Of a DNA stretch of 64,000 nucleotides, positions 38,715 through 50,047 are shown in pieces. This stretch comes from Sporodiniella umbellata. Its lineage: Eukaryota; Mucoromycota; Mucoromycetes; Mucorales; Rhizopodaceae. The notes beneath the pieces are model-generated. The model worked only from the letters and a program-made list of their open reading frames with translations. It searched no databases and was not told the origin of the DNA. The position numbers and the translations under genes are program-made. The DNA is taken from contig JAIXMR010000023.1 in NCBI GenBank assembly GCA_025677835.1, forward strand, positions 1 to 64,000, in the 5' to 3' direction. The stretch's first letter is position 1; every line of letters starts with the position of its first letter.

Positions 38715-39436
38715 TCAAACAGGACTGACTCCAGATATTGCTGGGTCTTGGATCAGCTATAAGAATAAAAAAAAATCTCTGTTAGTCGTTGTACACACTA
38801 TCAAATCGTAGCTTTCAAACCATATACCTCTATCCAGTAACCATCTGGATCAGTGATGAAGGCGACCGTACGATAGTCACCCTCTTCTGGCGTTTCTTTG
38901 AAGCGAACACCAAGTTTTTTGAGGCGCTGGGAGGCTGCATTGATATCATCTACAAGAATACCCATATGTGCGTATCCGAGGTTGTTTGCATCATTTCCAT
39001 TAGCATATACAAATTATGCCTTTTTTTCAGTTCCCCACATACTTTTTGTACATAACAAAGTTAGAAAGAAAGAAAAAAGTTTAAAAAACTTGAGCTTACT
39101 GCATTAATTCTACAACACCAGGAGTATTGAAGACCAAAAACTTTTTTTCTTCTTCGTTTTTAGGGATCTCGTCCACATGGCTTACAAAGTATAATGTCAT
39201 ATTACGCGATTCAAGAGGAAGAGAGGTTATGTATCTTCAAAATGAGTTAGAAAGCCAGCCAACAACGTTGTTTCTTACTTCATTCCGAGCACTTCGGTGT
39301 AAAACTTTAAAGAAACCTTTGGATCTTTTATACGCATTGTTGTGTGATTGAATCTGTACTTTTTTGGATTGGTAGGCTTTCCATAAGCCACAACCGTTAG
39401 AAGTAGAGGTAGGAAGAACAGATGTATAAGAAGCAT
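38715..39436 (-). pseudogene. glo1: Glyoxalase I with signal peptide and an in-frame TAA
   Basis: The start at 39436 encodes a hydrophobic leader (MLLIHLFFLPLLLTVVAYG), suggesting secretion or the ER. Glyoxalase I blocks follow in order: FNHTTMRIKDPKVSLKFYT, YITSLPLESRNMTLYFV, NTPGVVELM, H-M-WGTE, YANGNDANNLGYAHMGI and FITDPDGYWIEL, ending GVSPV. The four metal ligands (H in NHTT, E in VELM, H in YAHMG, E in YWIE) are all present. Splice joins keep frame, yet a TAA at 39014-39016 interrupts the block between WGTE and YANGN. The spacing there (six codons) is exactly that expected for the family, so no intron explains it. The enzyme converts the methylglyoxal-glutathione hemithioacetal to S-lactoylglutathione. 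This may be a recently disabled secreted paralogue, a strain polymorphism, a read error or a readthrough case. Confidence 0.75.
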
Positions 39437-39768
39437 AAAAATTTTTTTTGTAAAAAAAAAAAAGGTAGTAAAAAAGGTTTAACTTGGGTTGCTATTTCCT
39501 TTTATTTATTGCTTCGCGTAGCTTGAAATTGTAATTATGCTTCAGATTATAACATGGGCTAGAAAGTCTATGAAGCAAGGCTTTCCTCGGCTTCGAATTG
39601 ATGAATGACTACCCTTATGTGGGCATGCTATTTATTAGAAACCAGTGTTGTACCACTGCGGCGTTTCTTAAATGCGACTTTTAACACATTGAATCACAGT
39701 TTTACTTTATTTTGTAGGTGAAACGAAAATGTTGTCAAGTACTTGCAGACATGCAGTCGTTCCAACAC

Positions 39769-39825
39769 CAAAGGGCGGTTTTGATTTTTCGCAAAAGGTG
39801 GTTTTGATTTTTTCAAAGGGCGGAT
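39769..39825 (+). repeat. Tandem imperfect 22-bp units with GGGCGG core
   Basis: Units begin at about 39769, 39791 and 39814. The third is truncated. Confidence 0.75.
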
Positions 39826-39854
39826 TGTGTCACAAAAAATAAACCTAGACGAAC

Positions 39855-39910
39855 CCTCTGACTTTTTTCTCTCTGACTTTTTCTCTCTGACTTTTTCTCT
39901 CTGACTTTTA
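39855..39910 (+). repeat. Tandem ctctctgacttttt units
   Basis: Four copies of a roughly 14-bp pyrimidine-rich unit directly upstream of the zinc-finger gene ATG. Confidence 0.85.
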
Positions 39911-40012
39911 TCTCAAGTATGGCTCACAACAAAAATCTTCGTTGTCTAGCTTGTAATCTTGATTTTGAACCATAATTATGACACGCATGTTGACTCTATC
40001 CAGGTGACTTTT

Positions 40013-40589
40013 GATGACGGTAAGATAACACATGCTCAAAGTAAGAAGACAAAGATTTGACATTCCTATTTTTAAAATTGATTACAGTTGAGAGAAACAA
40101 TAACAAATTTCAATGTCCAGAATGCGAAAAAAAATCAAAAACGCCTACATTAAAGAGGCACATTGGAAAACACCGCGAATCGATAAGCAATGCTGGAAAA
40201 AAACAAAGGCTTTCTGAACCAGAAGATATTAACAAGGAATTTCCCTCAATCAGTTTAGATCACCATGCACCTGACGCTGAAAGAATTGATTTGCAAGCGG
40301 ACAGCTCAAGTTCATTTCCTTCCACCTCACATGTAGAAAAAGATACTGCAACACTTATAGAACAACGTTTTCGTATATATGACGTCAGAATTTATCTCTA
40401 TACATATATGTATACCTGATGACGTAGACGTTTCCTACAACTCCGCTTTGTGTCTATGAACCCTATATGGTTCCCTTCCTGTTTTTTGGCACTTGTGCAT
40501 GTGATTCATAGCCATGAATGCCCCCCCTCTCTCTCAAAAAGGGAGCAAAAGAAATGGTTTATGCTTGCCGACTTGGCAGATTTGGAGCC
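40013..40589 (+). repeat. Inverted repeat, left arm
   Basis: Matches 42047-42470 on the opposite strand. From 40013 to 40360 I count three mismatches by eye in about 348 bp. After a 151-bp insertion the match resumes at 40512 and ends at about 40589. The arm includes the intron and the zinc finger. Confidence 0.85.
40361..40511 (+). other. 151-bp insertion relative to copy B, flanked by ATAG
   Basis: Copy B reads directly from cttatag to ccatg. Copy A has 151 extra bases between these, ending in atag like the sequence just before it. It contains a near-palindrome around atacatatatgtat and two gacgt motifs. It does not begin with GT, so it is not a simple retained intron. Confidence 0.65.
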
Positions 40590-41847
40590 GATAACTTTAG
40601 CCTCTAACTCAGGAAGGAATTATTGTTTATTAGGAAATGCAACAAATATCAATAATGTACTTAGGAACCAACCAGTTGGTAACTGGGAACTCCCATTGGA
40701 AAATTCCGAATTAAGTATTGACTCTCCAACAGCAAGTCAAAGCAACGCTTTGAACCATATCATTAAAACATCACCATTCTACAAGCATTTATCGAATACA
40801 AAATATGTTGAACTGTCTAAATCTACCGTCAAAATGATAAGTAAAGACTGGATTCAATTTCCGCAACTCAGATATGCAATTCCACAACTTTTTTCTGGAG
40901 CAGTGATTACAGATGAATATGCAGCACTATTGGTAAATGGCTTGGAACCCTATGGTAGGCTTCGAATTGTTGATGCTCATTTCGAAAGAAGAACCAAGTC
41001 AACCTTAAGCCAATCATCCTTCCCTAAAAAAGAAACTAAGTACGGATGGATTAAAACCGTTGCTGTTGAAGATGACAATACAACCAAACTAAAAATTGGC
41101 CTTTTAACATGCAACTTGTTAATTACTTCCAGTTTAAGAATCGATAATCATGCATCGACTACAAACGGAGCGGTAGAATTAGGCTCCAACACTGATAATT
41201 CTTTTCCTAAAGAAAACGTTTTGATTTACTTGAATGAAGAATCTATAAAGTTTGCCAATACGATTAACGAAAACAAAGGGACAACTTCAATCAATTCATG
41301 GGACTACTTGTCGCAATTAAGACAGCTGCGCAGCAAGTTTCACTGTATGCCTACATACACCCTTTGCAGATCTTTTAGTTCACTTTCTACTGACATGTCT
41401 TTCCAGCCGTATGCTATCTGGACACTGTATAACTATGACTCCAACCAGAGCTTAGATTCACAATCGCAAAAGTTATCACTGATGTTCCAAAGTATTGCCC
41501 TTGCTGTGATAACAGATGGTGCTAATGCTCGTGTAGAAATGAAGACTTTCAGGAGTTTATACGTACAGTTGAACGATAATAAGATAAAAGAAACAACCAA
41601 GCAAATTTTAGATATGGAACAAGGTCAATCAATATTTATTATCAACAACATCGAGCTTAGTCAAAATTACAAAAATTAGCTGATTCCATGACAACTTGTA
41701 TATCCAACGCGAACAAAAAAGCAAAAGAGCTATTTTCCAAATACTTATCAAAATAAATGTTCGTTTTTTATTTTTCATCACTATAAACCAAAAAACGCCT
41801 TTTACATTCATCATAATACCTATCACTACTTTCTCAACAAAGTTTTT

Positions 41848-42470
41848 TTAATGAAAGAATAAAGCATTATAATTTCCGTAATATACACGAAACGAAAAAG
41901 CTTGCTCAAGCCAATTTTGAGCTTCTCTGTCATTAGAAATTGGCAATTTCCACGTTCCAGTAGGTTGGTCTGTAAGTACACATTTAATGGTTTTTGGAGA
42001 GGCAAGCATGTGGTATTTCTTCCCCTTTTCTGCCAAAATGATAATTGGCTCCAAATCTGCCAAGTCGGCAAGCATAAAACATTTCTTTTGTTCCCTTTTT
42101 GAGTGGGAGAGGGCATCCATGGCTATAAGTGTTGCAGTATCTTTTTCTACTTGTGAGGTGAAAGGAAATGAACTTGAGCTGTCCGCTTGCAAATCAATTC
42201 TTTCAGCGTCAGGTGCATGGTGATCTAAACTGATTGAGGGAAATTCCTTGTTAATATCTTCTGGTTCAGAAAGCCTTTGTTTTTTTCCAGCATTGCTTAT
42301 CGATTCGCGGTGTTTTCCAATGTGCCTCTTTAATGTAGGCGTTTTTGATTTTTTTTCGCATTCTGGACATTGAAATTTGTTATTGTTTCTCTCAACTGTA
42401 ATCAATTTTAAAAATAGGAATGTCAAATCTTTTTCTTCTTACTTTGAGCATGTGTTATCTTACCGTCATC
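41848..42470 (-). pseudogene. Zinc-finger family gene, copy B, truncated
   Basis: The inverted partner of copy A begins inside the shared first intron/exon boundary (gatgacg at 42463-42470) and lacks the first exon. The open part encodes the same finger (FQCPECEKK ... HIGKH), the same Ser-rich linker, then ALSHSKREQKKCFMLADLADLEPI. After that the sequence departs from copy A (IILAEKGKKYHMLAS against TLASNSGRNYCLLGN) and stops at 41848-41850 after about 75 further residues, far short of copy A. With no start exon and an early stop it is probably non-coding. Confidence 0.65.
42047..42470 (-). repeat. Inverted repeat, right arm
   Basis: Partner of 40013-40589. The inner distance between arms is about 1.46 kb. 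The outer edge at 42470 coincides with the gatgacgg motif. Confidence 0.85.
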
Positions 42471-45400
42471 TAAAAACACAGGTTTATTTAAAATAAGTTT
42501 GGAATCGGACTTGAAATACGAAGTAAGAGTTTAGATGTGAAACACTAAAACTCTGTAGCTCTCGCGTAGAATTGAGATCAGAATAAAGATATCGTTTTTA
42601 TTTGAGATTAATCGAGCGTATTTATATGTGTTAGCAACTACTGCGGTGCCAGAGAGATCGGGTTTTAAATGCCGTTGAATCAACTCTCACAACAATTTGA
42701 CAGTGTGTCACTTACTACGAAGATGCTCGTCCTACACTGGGCGTTTTTTGGACAATTTTTTTCCTAGTTTTTCTGAAGCACGGATCCTCTCTTTGCTTAT
42801 TTTCTTAAGAGCGTATATAGTGAAACATACCTACCAATATATATTAAAGAGTTTCCTATTTTTATATTGTAGACTTCTTTTTTTTTTCTAAAAATCTAGT
42901 TGTATAGTTTATCAGTATTTTCCTATTTTTAAAAGCCTTTCAGAAAACAGACATATACTCTTCACTTTATTTACAACATTTTTTATCCTTCTATCTTGAT
43001 TTGTTTTAGGATAGCTCTTTCTTGGTCTGAGTGTATTCTTGAGTATTTTTTCAATATCACATTCCCTATGACTACTTCCTAGTTGACACTCTTCGTCAGC
43101 CTCAATATTTTTCGTGACTATGATATATTCTTCGCGGTTTCGTTTTCCATTTGCTGAACAACACCTAGTAGATTATCTTCTTCCTTTTGCTCCTATCAAA
43201 ACGCTTAATCAAAATATAGCTTAGCATATCTAAATTTTTAATATCTTGCTTTTTTATAATACCCTCTAGTTTGGAGTTAGAAAGGTACAAGGTTCACTTT
43301 AGTATACATGCTCTTTCGGATTTTTTTTTCAAAGGTAACAATAGAAGCAGTTTTGAGTATTTCGATGTCTATGAGGTTTAACGATATCACTGAAGTTTTA
43401 CTACTTTCCATATGTCTAGTCTTCCATGCTATTCATAAGCATATAAACATTCTTAGTTCACTTTAGTGACTAAATAGTACACAATTCATAAAAAAAAACT
43501 ATTCATAACAAGTGTTTCTTGTTATTTAGTTTTCTCATAACTATAAATGCTATTTTTTTGCGCAAGTTTAGACTTAAAACAAAACCCAACTTTATATTTC
43601 TTCCTGAAATCTTCTTTGCTTTTATCTTAAAAAAAACAAGAATTTTACTCAATCTTTTAAAAACATGTATAGTGGACAGATAGTAAAGGTTTGTAATTTC
43701 TCATGAAAGCTTGGTATATTTTCATATTAAAGACAGGGCTTCAAGCGCTTTTTGTCAGTTAACTTTAAACATCTACTGATAATTTACACGATGATTCTAT
43801 ATTATATCGTAACTTGATAGCCAAATAGTACTTGTATCATAGGTTCGGATTCGTATTGATACTACACATGGTAAAAAAAAAAAAAAAAAAAACTTTTTTT
43901 TGTTAGTAGATGCCTTCACTTGCTAGACGCTGTCAAATTTAATAAAAAAAATGACCTCAAAAGTCGTATTGTACAAAGAGAAATATACTTTTAATTTCTC
44001 TGCGAATACACAGCCTAAAGATTGGTATCAACATCTTTTGTATACTTCTTAAACCGCAACACAATTTCTAAAGAACAATAACATTATGTAGCTACATATT
44101 TTTTCATAAAACTGCTTGTCCCGCTGGCTAAATTGAATTATTTAGCTATCCCCAAGTCGCAAATCCATTATTTGCGCGTAAAAATTTAATGCTCACAGTG
44201 TTAGTACTTGTTGCTTACCTTCAGCTCGCAACTAGAATTTATTAAAGGATTTGATGAATTCAAGTCACTACGTAAAATATTTATTAATTGCATCGCCTTC
44301 AGAGCTCAAAAAATCTGTCAAGTAAAGTGCTGACAAGGGCAGCCAGGAAGCCTTTATTTGCGAACAACTCGATTTATATCCATCTTTATTAATTCTTGAA
44401 CAGGACAAATATAACAAGAATCACGTTTTTTTTTTCAGTTTCCTCATTCAAATATACAATACCATCTTCTCCCACAGCTTTTTTTCCTTTGTACTTCTGT
44501 AAAGTCGTCAAAAAGTTTCAGTTTTGTAACTTCAAGAAAAGGTGCTGTTTGCTAGATAATTATTTCAGTATTTATAAACTTTTGTTCTCTTTGTGTACAT
44601 TTTCGCGGTCAAAAGTATTTTCAAAGCTCTGAGCGTTCATAGAAAAACAGTGCACGATCAAATGGTAAAACTCTCTTGATAGACATCATCTGACATATTA
44701 GTTTATGAGTAATCGAGCCACGAAAAGCGTCTATAGATGTTTATTCCGTATTTTTTTCTAAAAGAAAAAAGAAGTACCAAACAACATTGTAAGCTTCCCT
44801 ATTACGGCGTTTAAAATATTCTACCGATTGCCACGATTAAACGATTGGCCGGTAACCTTTTTCTTTGCAAGACACTTTTTTTTGGGGAATACTAAAAGAT
44901 AATAAAGAGTATTTACTGCAATGTAACTCTATTCTAACTAAAATTTTAACTAGGTCTTTAACAAGAGCATTGAAATAAGAAAAAACATGACTCCAAGCAC
45001 AGTGTCATAGGGTCATTGAGCAAAACCTTTAAAGACTATGAACATATGTTGAGTAAAAAAAAAGAAAGACTATATGTATCCTTTAAAAATATTCAGGCCC
45101 TTTTTTTCTCAAGCTACATAAAGTTGAAAAGGAAACAATCTTATATCTGAATGTGTTGGAGACGCTGACTAAGTTTGCAAACGTGGTTTCAAAAGACGTT
45201 TTTTACTAAAATTGGCTTGAATTCAAGTGGTGTGCACTTAACAGAACCATAACCGTATAGTCTTTAAATATGTACTTTTATATACAGAAGTTTCGTCTCA
45301 ATTAGCTATCCAAAAGCAAGAACTATACATGCTGTATTTCTTTGAGTAAGCGTTTTTTTCTTAAAAAAAAGTCAATGGCGTCCTCTGTAGCTCATTCAAA

Positions 45401-47852
45401 AAATTATGGCGCTTAGCATAAAGCTAGCCTTTCTATAGCTTCAGAACGTAAAGTTAAATATCTTCGCTTTTTTATGTTATTCTCTTTTTCTGTATGTTGA
45501 CGTGTTCAACATTTATATATGTCATGGGTGTTCCTTACCACACAAACAAAAAGCTACCGATAAGAGGCTACACAAAATCAGTTACACTATAATAAAGTTG
45601 ACGATCGATACTTTGTTTTCGTGTCACCTTTTCTTGAGAGAACAAAGCACTAAAGTCAGAAGTTTAAAACGAACATACTTTTTTAGCATCATTTAAATTT
45701 ATCCGAAATCAGACTGTAAGTACTTTTATGTATCAGTTTATAAATAACAAACACTTAAAAAGATTGGGCTAATACAGGAGATGCAGAATAACATAGTATG
45801 TGGTCTAATAATATCTCTTAAGCTTTTTTTTGTAAAAGTCTCAACATAAAGCGTCGTAAGGCTGCGGGGTAGTGCTGATGGAAATTAAAAATAATATGAT
45901 TTCCTTTATACTTTTTCTAAGCAACAAAAACCAAAAAGAAAGGGCCTGTCACAACAATTGTGTTATATATGAAGGAACCACTTTGAAATGTCATAGTAAG
46001 TACAAAAAACCCCATACATATAGAAAGAGAAAACATTGACTTGTGTATACAGTATGAAAAAAACTGACCTGGCGTCAACTGAAGATTACTCTTTTTCTGA
46101 AAGCGCCATTTTTCGTTTCTTAAATAGTTATTTACCTGGGTATCGATGCTAAAATTTCTGTGAGCAAAAACAGGAGCTTTGTGTTTTATCTATAAGGCCA
46201 GTTACTTCTTGACCCAAGATGTTATCTAGAAAGAAAATAAAAAACAAAACAGCTTAGTCTCTCTAGTGCAAAAATAAAATATGATAACGCTCTTTTTGCT
46301 TCACAAGCTGCAAAAGAGCACTTTGAAAAAAACCATCTCCATCTCATTATTGTTTATTAGCAAAAAAAAAAAAAAAAATAAAGGAAAAATATAGCGCTGT
46401 ATGAATATAGGGGTTTCTCTCAATCGTTACATCACAGTGTATTTACACAAAATGCAACTTTTTTTGAATGGTAGTGTATTACTTAAACACATCTAATTCA
46501 GCAAGAGTTTAACTCAGGATTTGAATCAGGCTACTTTTTAGAATTCAAAGGCTCAATTATTCATATGTTGTCCTTTGACTCTTACTGTTACTCAAAAATA
46601 AAACACAAAAAAGTGTGCTTTTGCCGGTTAGAAAGTTCTTCCTTTCCAAAAGAACCACACACTTTAATTTTCTTTCCAAGATAAAGCCCCAAGGCAAAGG
46701 AACAAACATAAAACACTCATTTTACAAGGCTAGCACAGATGCTTAGGAATGCAGCAAAAAAAAAAATACAAAAGCAAAACAATACTTTTTTGTTCAATCT
46801 AGTTAGCTTACGAAATATGGCCTATCAAAGAAAATTTATTTCAGGCGAAATCCCCTCTCGGCTGATTTAAAGACACCCTCTATCTCTACTTGAACTCTGT
46901 TCTTGAGATTATCGCATTTGGTAATAAAAGGAAACAAAGTGAACCAAAACCAATACAATTCTGGACGAGCTCTCTTACTCTTTGCGGCGCCAAAATATTC
47001 CTGAGCCATATCTCCGCCTAACGTCTACCCTCATATTTATAGAGTTGTACAAAGCAGCCATGTCACCGGATTTGCTACTACCTTGTATAAAATACAACGC
47101 CTTTTTGAAATGCTCATAGAAGGGGGCGGAAGCTATTTATTTTGTGTCTTGTAAGCAGTATGTATACTGGTTTCACAAGAACTGCTCCCTAAATCCCTTG
47201 CTTGAGGCTTTTCATGTTTTTTTTTTTTAAAAAAAAAAAGCATTTACAGTACGAAAGCAAAGGAGAACGACTATGCTTCTCTCTGTTCTCTTTTTTTTTA
47301 GTTGTTCCAGAGGAAACACTTGAATAAAACGTTACCCATATACAAGGAGACAATCCTTACGCATATTTTCAAAAAAGAAAAACACATTTGACAAGCTGTC
47401 ACTTCTAGAAAACCTCGGAAACCTATCGAACTTTTACTTAATAAATTAATCGGCTTTACCCCAACATTGCTATAAAATCAGGTGGCCTGTGTTCAGAGCC
47501 TATGTCCCATAAAACACTTCAGCCTCTAAATACTTACTCCTTTTATGTTACTATCGTTGTTGTTGATACTGTTGCTGCTACCGTTACTATTACTGCTACT
47601 GTTACTGTTAATACTAGAAATTTAGTTGCAGAGCCAACTACTTTACCCTACCAAATAACACCCCCGAGCAAAGGGGAGATATTTCCAAATATAGTTTAGC
47701 TTTGGAGTTTAAAACAAGAAGGAGCAAAATCAAGCGTTTCTTTATTTGGAAAAGGCGAATTGTTCATTTTTTTTTGGCTATAAAAATTTTAATTTTCTAT
47801 TTTTTTCTTTCCTTATTTTTTTTTTTTTTTTTTTTTTCACAGAAACAAAAAA
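42471..47852. other. 5.4-kb gene-poor region upstream of white collar-1
   Basis: The largest gap in the window. It contains T/A runs (A19 near 43873-43891, A17 near 46362-46378), a T-then-A block near 47219-47239 and a trinucleotide-like stretch at 47549-47611 (gttact/gctact units). I found no gene and no transposon signature. A T23 tract followed by a cacag acceptor at 47815-47842, just before the wc-1 ATG, suggests a 5' leader intron. Confidence 0.5.
47549..47611 (+). repeat. Degenerate GTT/ACT trinucleotide repeat
   Basis: A run of gtt, gct, act and gtta-type units, imperfect. Confidence 0.6.
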
Positions 47853-50047
47853 ATGTCAAGCTATGAAAATACTCGGTTCAAAGATGCATCAAGTGCCCTG
47901 CCTGACGCATTTAAAATACAAAAGCCAACCAATGATCAGCAAATGATACAGGCTGAAATACCCACCATCGACATTCGATCGCAGGTGTCTGAAGCACCGT
48001 TGACAGGTGTTTACTCAAGTAGTGGGTTTGATATGGTCTCTGTACTGTCTCGATTAGTGAATAGGTAAAGAGTGGCTTGTAAAAACGCACTGTTTATATG
48101 TTTTCATAGGCCTAATCCACAAATAAACCTGGGTCCTATCGATATGTCTTGTTCGTTCTTGGTAACTGACGCTCGTCGTCCTGACTGTCCTATTGTCTAC
48201 TGTTCACCCACATTTGAGTGCCTAACAGGCTATTCAGCTAGCGAAATTGTTGGCAGAAACTGCCGATTCCTGCAAGCCCCCGATGGACAAGTGACTTGCG
48301 GTTCACGCAGAACCTATACAGACAACCAAGCTGTGTACCATCTCAAAGTCCAAATGTTACAAAATAAAGAGCATCAAGCCAGTATAATTAATTATAGAAA
48401 GGGTGGACAAGTAAAGTAAAGTAGACTACAGCCGTTACTAACATACCTATGCTTATGTAGCCCTTTGTCAACCTGATTACAGTTATTCCGATCACAGACG
48501 ATAACAACCAAGTAGCATTTTTTGTTGGATTACAAGTTGACCTTGTAGAACAGCCCAACGCAATTCTAGAGAAAATGAAAAGTAAGTCTTAGAAGAGATA
48601 CCTAACAGAAAAACTAACGACACTAGACGGAACCTATATGGTAAACTATCAACAAATGAACATCCCTCCATACATTCCCGGAAACAGTAAGCTGTTTTTC
48701 TATATAAAAGCAACTCCCTGGCTTGAGGATGTTCTCTCACAAATTTCATTTAGGCTTCAACTCAGAACCCGTAGATGACTATTTCAGAGAAGTTCCAAGT
48801 ATAGCCGTATCTGCAGAAGGAAAGATGATTGGAAACAGCATTGCAACACCTGAAATACTCGAGCTTGTTAACTGCTCAGGCGAAAACGAGTTTCAGCTTC
48901 AGCAAGAATGGAACAAACTTTTGCTGGATCAATCTGAAGACTTTATCCATGTTCTTTCACTTAAAGGCTTCTTTCTTTACTGCTCTGGTTCGTCATCGCA
49001 TCTGGTTGAACATGACCCGGAGGAACTAGTCGGTCATCCTCTTTCTTCCATCTGCCATCCGTCCGATATTGTTCCAGTCATGCGTGAGATCAAAGAGGCA
49101 GCTGCTTATCCTGACAAGGTGATCAACATTGTATACCGTGTTCGACGCAAATACTCTGGCTATATGTGGATGGAGTGTCAAGGGAAAATACATGTAGATC
49201 AAAGCAAGGGCCGCAAATGCTTAATTCTGGCAGGGCGTGAGAGGCCTATGTACGAACTCATACGCAAAGAACTTGTGGATAACCATGAAGTAGCATGCGG
49301 CTCCGAGTTTTGGGCAAAGATTACTCTACACGGTCTTTTCTTACATGTTACCTCAACGAGCGAAGAGGTAATGGGGTTCTCTTCTGATTCATTAGAAGGC
49401 GCTACATTATATCAGTACGCAGGTGACGAAAGCCTACGAGACATCACTCAAGCTCTGGAGCTTGTGAAAGAAGGTGACATCGTTAACTTGCATCACACAT
49501 TACAAAACAACAAAGGCGAATACGTCACCATCTTTTCAACGTTTTATCCTGGCGATGTATCTTTTAAACGTGGTAGACCTTCGTTTGCTCTGGTGCAAGT
49601 GAGAGCCAAGATATCCGATTCAGGAAAAGACAGCCCGTTGCTAGAATCTATGACACACGGACAAGAGTCCAACGAGGAAAACCTTTTTGCAGAGCTTGAA
49701 ACCGTCCGAGGCACCTCTTGGCAATACGAGTTGCATCAACTGCAGTTGACCAACAATAAACTAAAAGAGCAATTGGAGTATTATACCAACCCCAAAGGCA
49801 AAAAAGCAAAGGTAAAGAAAAGTCGTTTTAAGAAAAAAAAAGCTTGAAAACTCACATTTTCTTAAAGCAAAAGAAGAAGAAGGCAGTAGCAAAATTAAAC
49901 GATATACCAAAAATGTGTGCTCAATGCCAAAGTACAGACTCTCCTGAATGGAGAAAAGGCCCCAACGGTCCCAAAGAGCTTTGTAACGCTTGTGGTCTTC
50001 GCTATGCAAAAACTTTAGTCAAAAAACCTGAAATAGCTGTCGCATAA
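47853..50047 (+). CDS. wc-1: White collar-1 type blue-light photoreceptor and GATA transcription factor
   Basis: The start [13 protein letters not shown] is at 47853. A LOV domain begins at about residue 80 and carries the flavin-adduct motif GRNCRFLQ with C122. The fungal-type extra loop follows it, and [25 protein letters not shown] close the fold. Two further PAS domains follow ([18 protein letters not shown] ... WMECQGKIH, and [18 protein letters not shown]). A coiled coil ([18 protein letters not shown]), a basic stretch and a GATA zinc finger (CAQC ... EWRKGPNGP ... [10 protein letters not shown]) complete it. With a Wc-2 partner such proteins bind FAD, sense blue light and activate light-responsive genes. 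Mucorales carry several wc-1 paralogues (madA/wcoA/wcoB in Phycomyces); I cannot say which this is. No Gln-rich N-terminus is present, unlike Neurospora WC-1. The finger is encoded in its own last exon. Confidence 0.95.

Larger units (their letters stand above)
39437..39918. promoter_or_regulatory. Upstream region of the zinc-finger gene with two repeat clusters
   Basis: 39769-39825 holds three imperfect copies of a G-rich unit, (c)aaagggcggttttgattttt. 39855-39910 holds four copies of a ctctctgacttttt-type unit just before the ATG at 39919. These are direct observations; a promoter role is inferred. The region also serves as the 5' side of glo1 on the other strand. Confidence 0.5.
39919..41679 (+). 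pseudogene. Zinc-finger family gene, copy A, probably disrupted
   Basis: The frame begins MAHNKNLRCLACNLDFEP and stops at 39973. One base further on, another frame continues NYDTHVDSIQVTFDD to a GTAAGA donor at 40019. After a 66-nt intron comes a C2H2-type finger (FQCPECEKK ... LKRHIGKH) and a Ser-rich linker. A 151-bp segment absent from copy B follows (40361-40511), bringing a TGA. The frame then stays open for about 400 codons (KREQKKWFMLADLADLEPI onward, to 41679). Beyond that stop, a different frame reads KLQKLADSMTTCISNANKKA to a stop at 41756, suggesting a third lesion. I recognise no domain other than the finger. An ATG at 40456 could still give a roughly 407-residue product, so residual function is possible. 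Confidence 0.55.
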
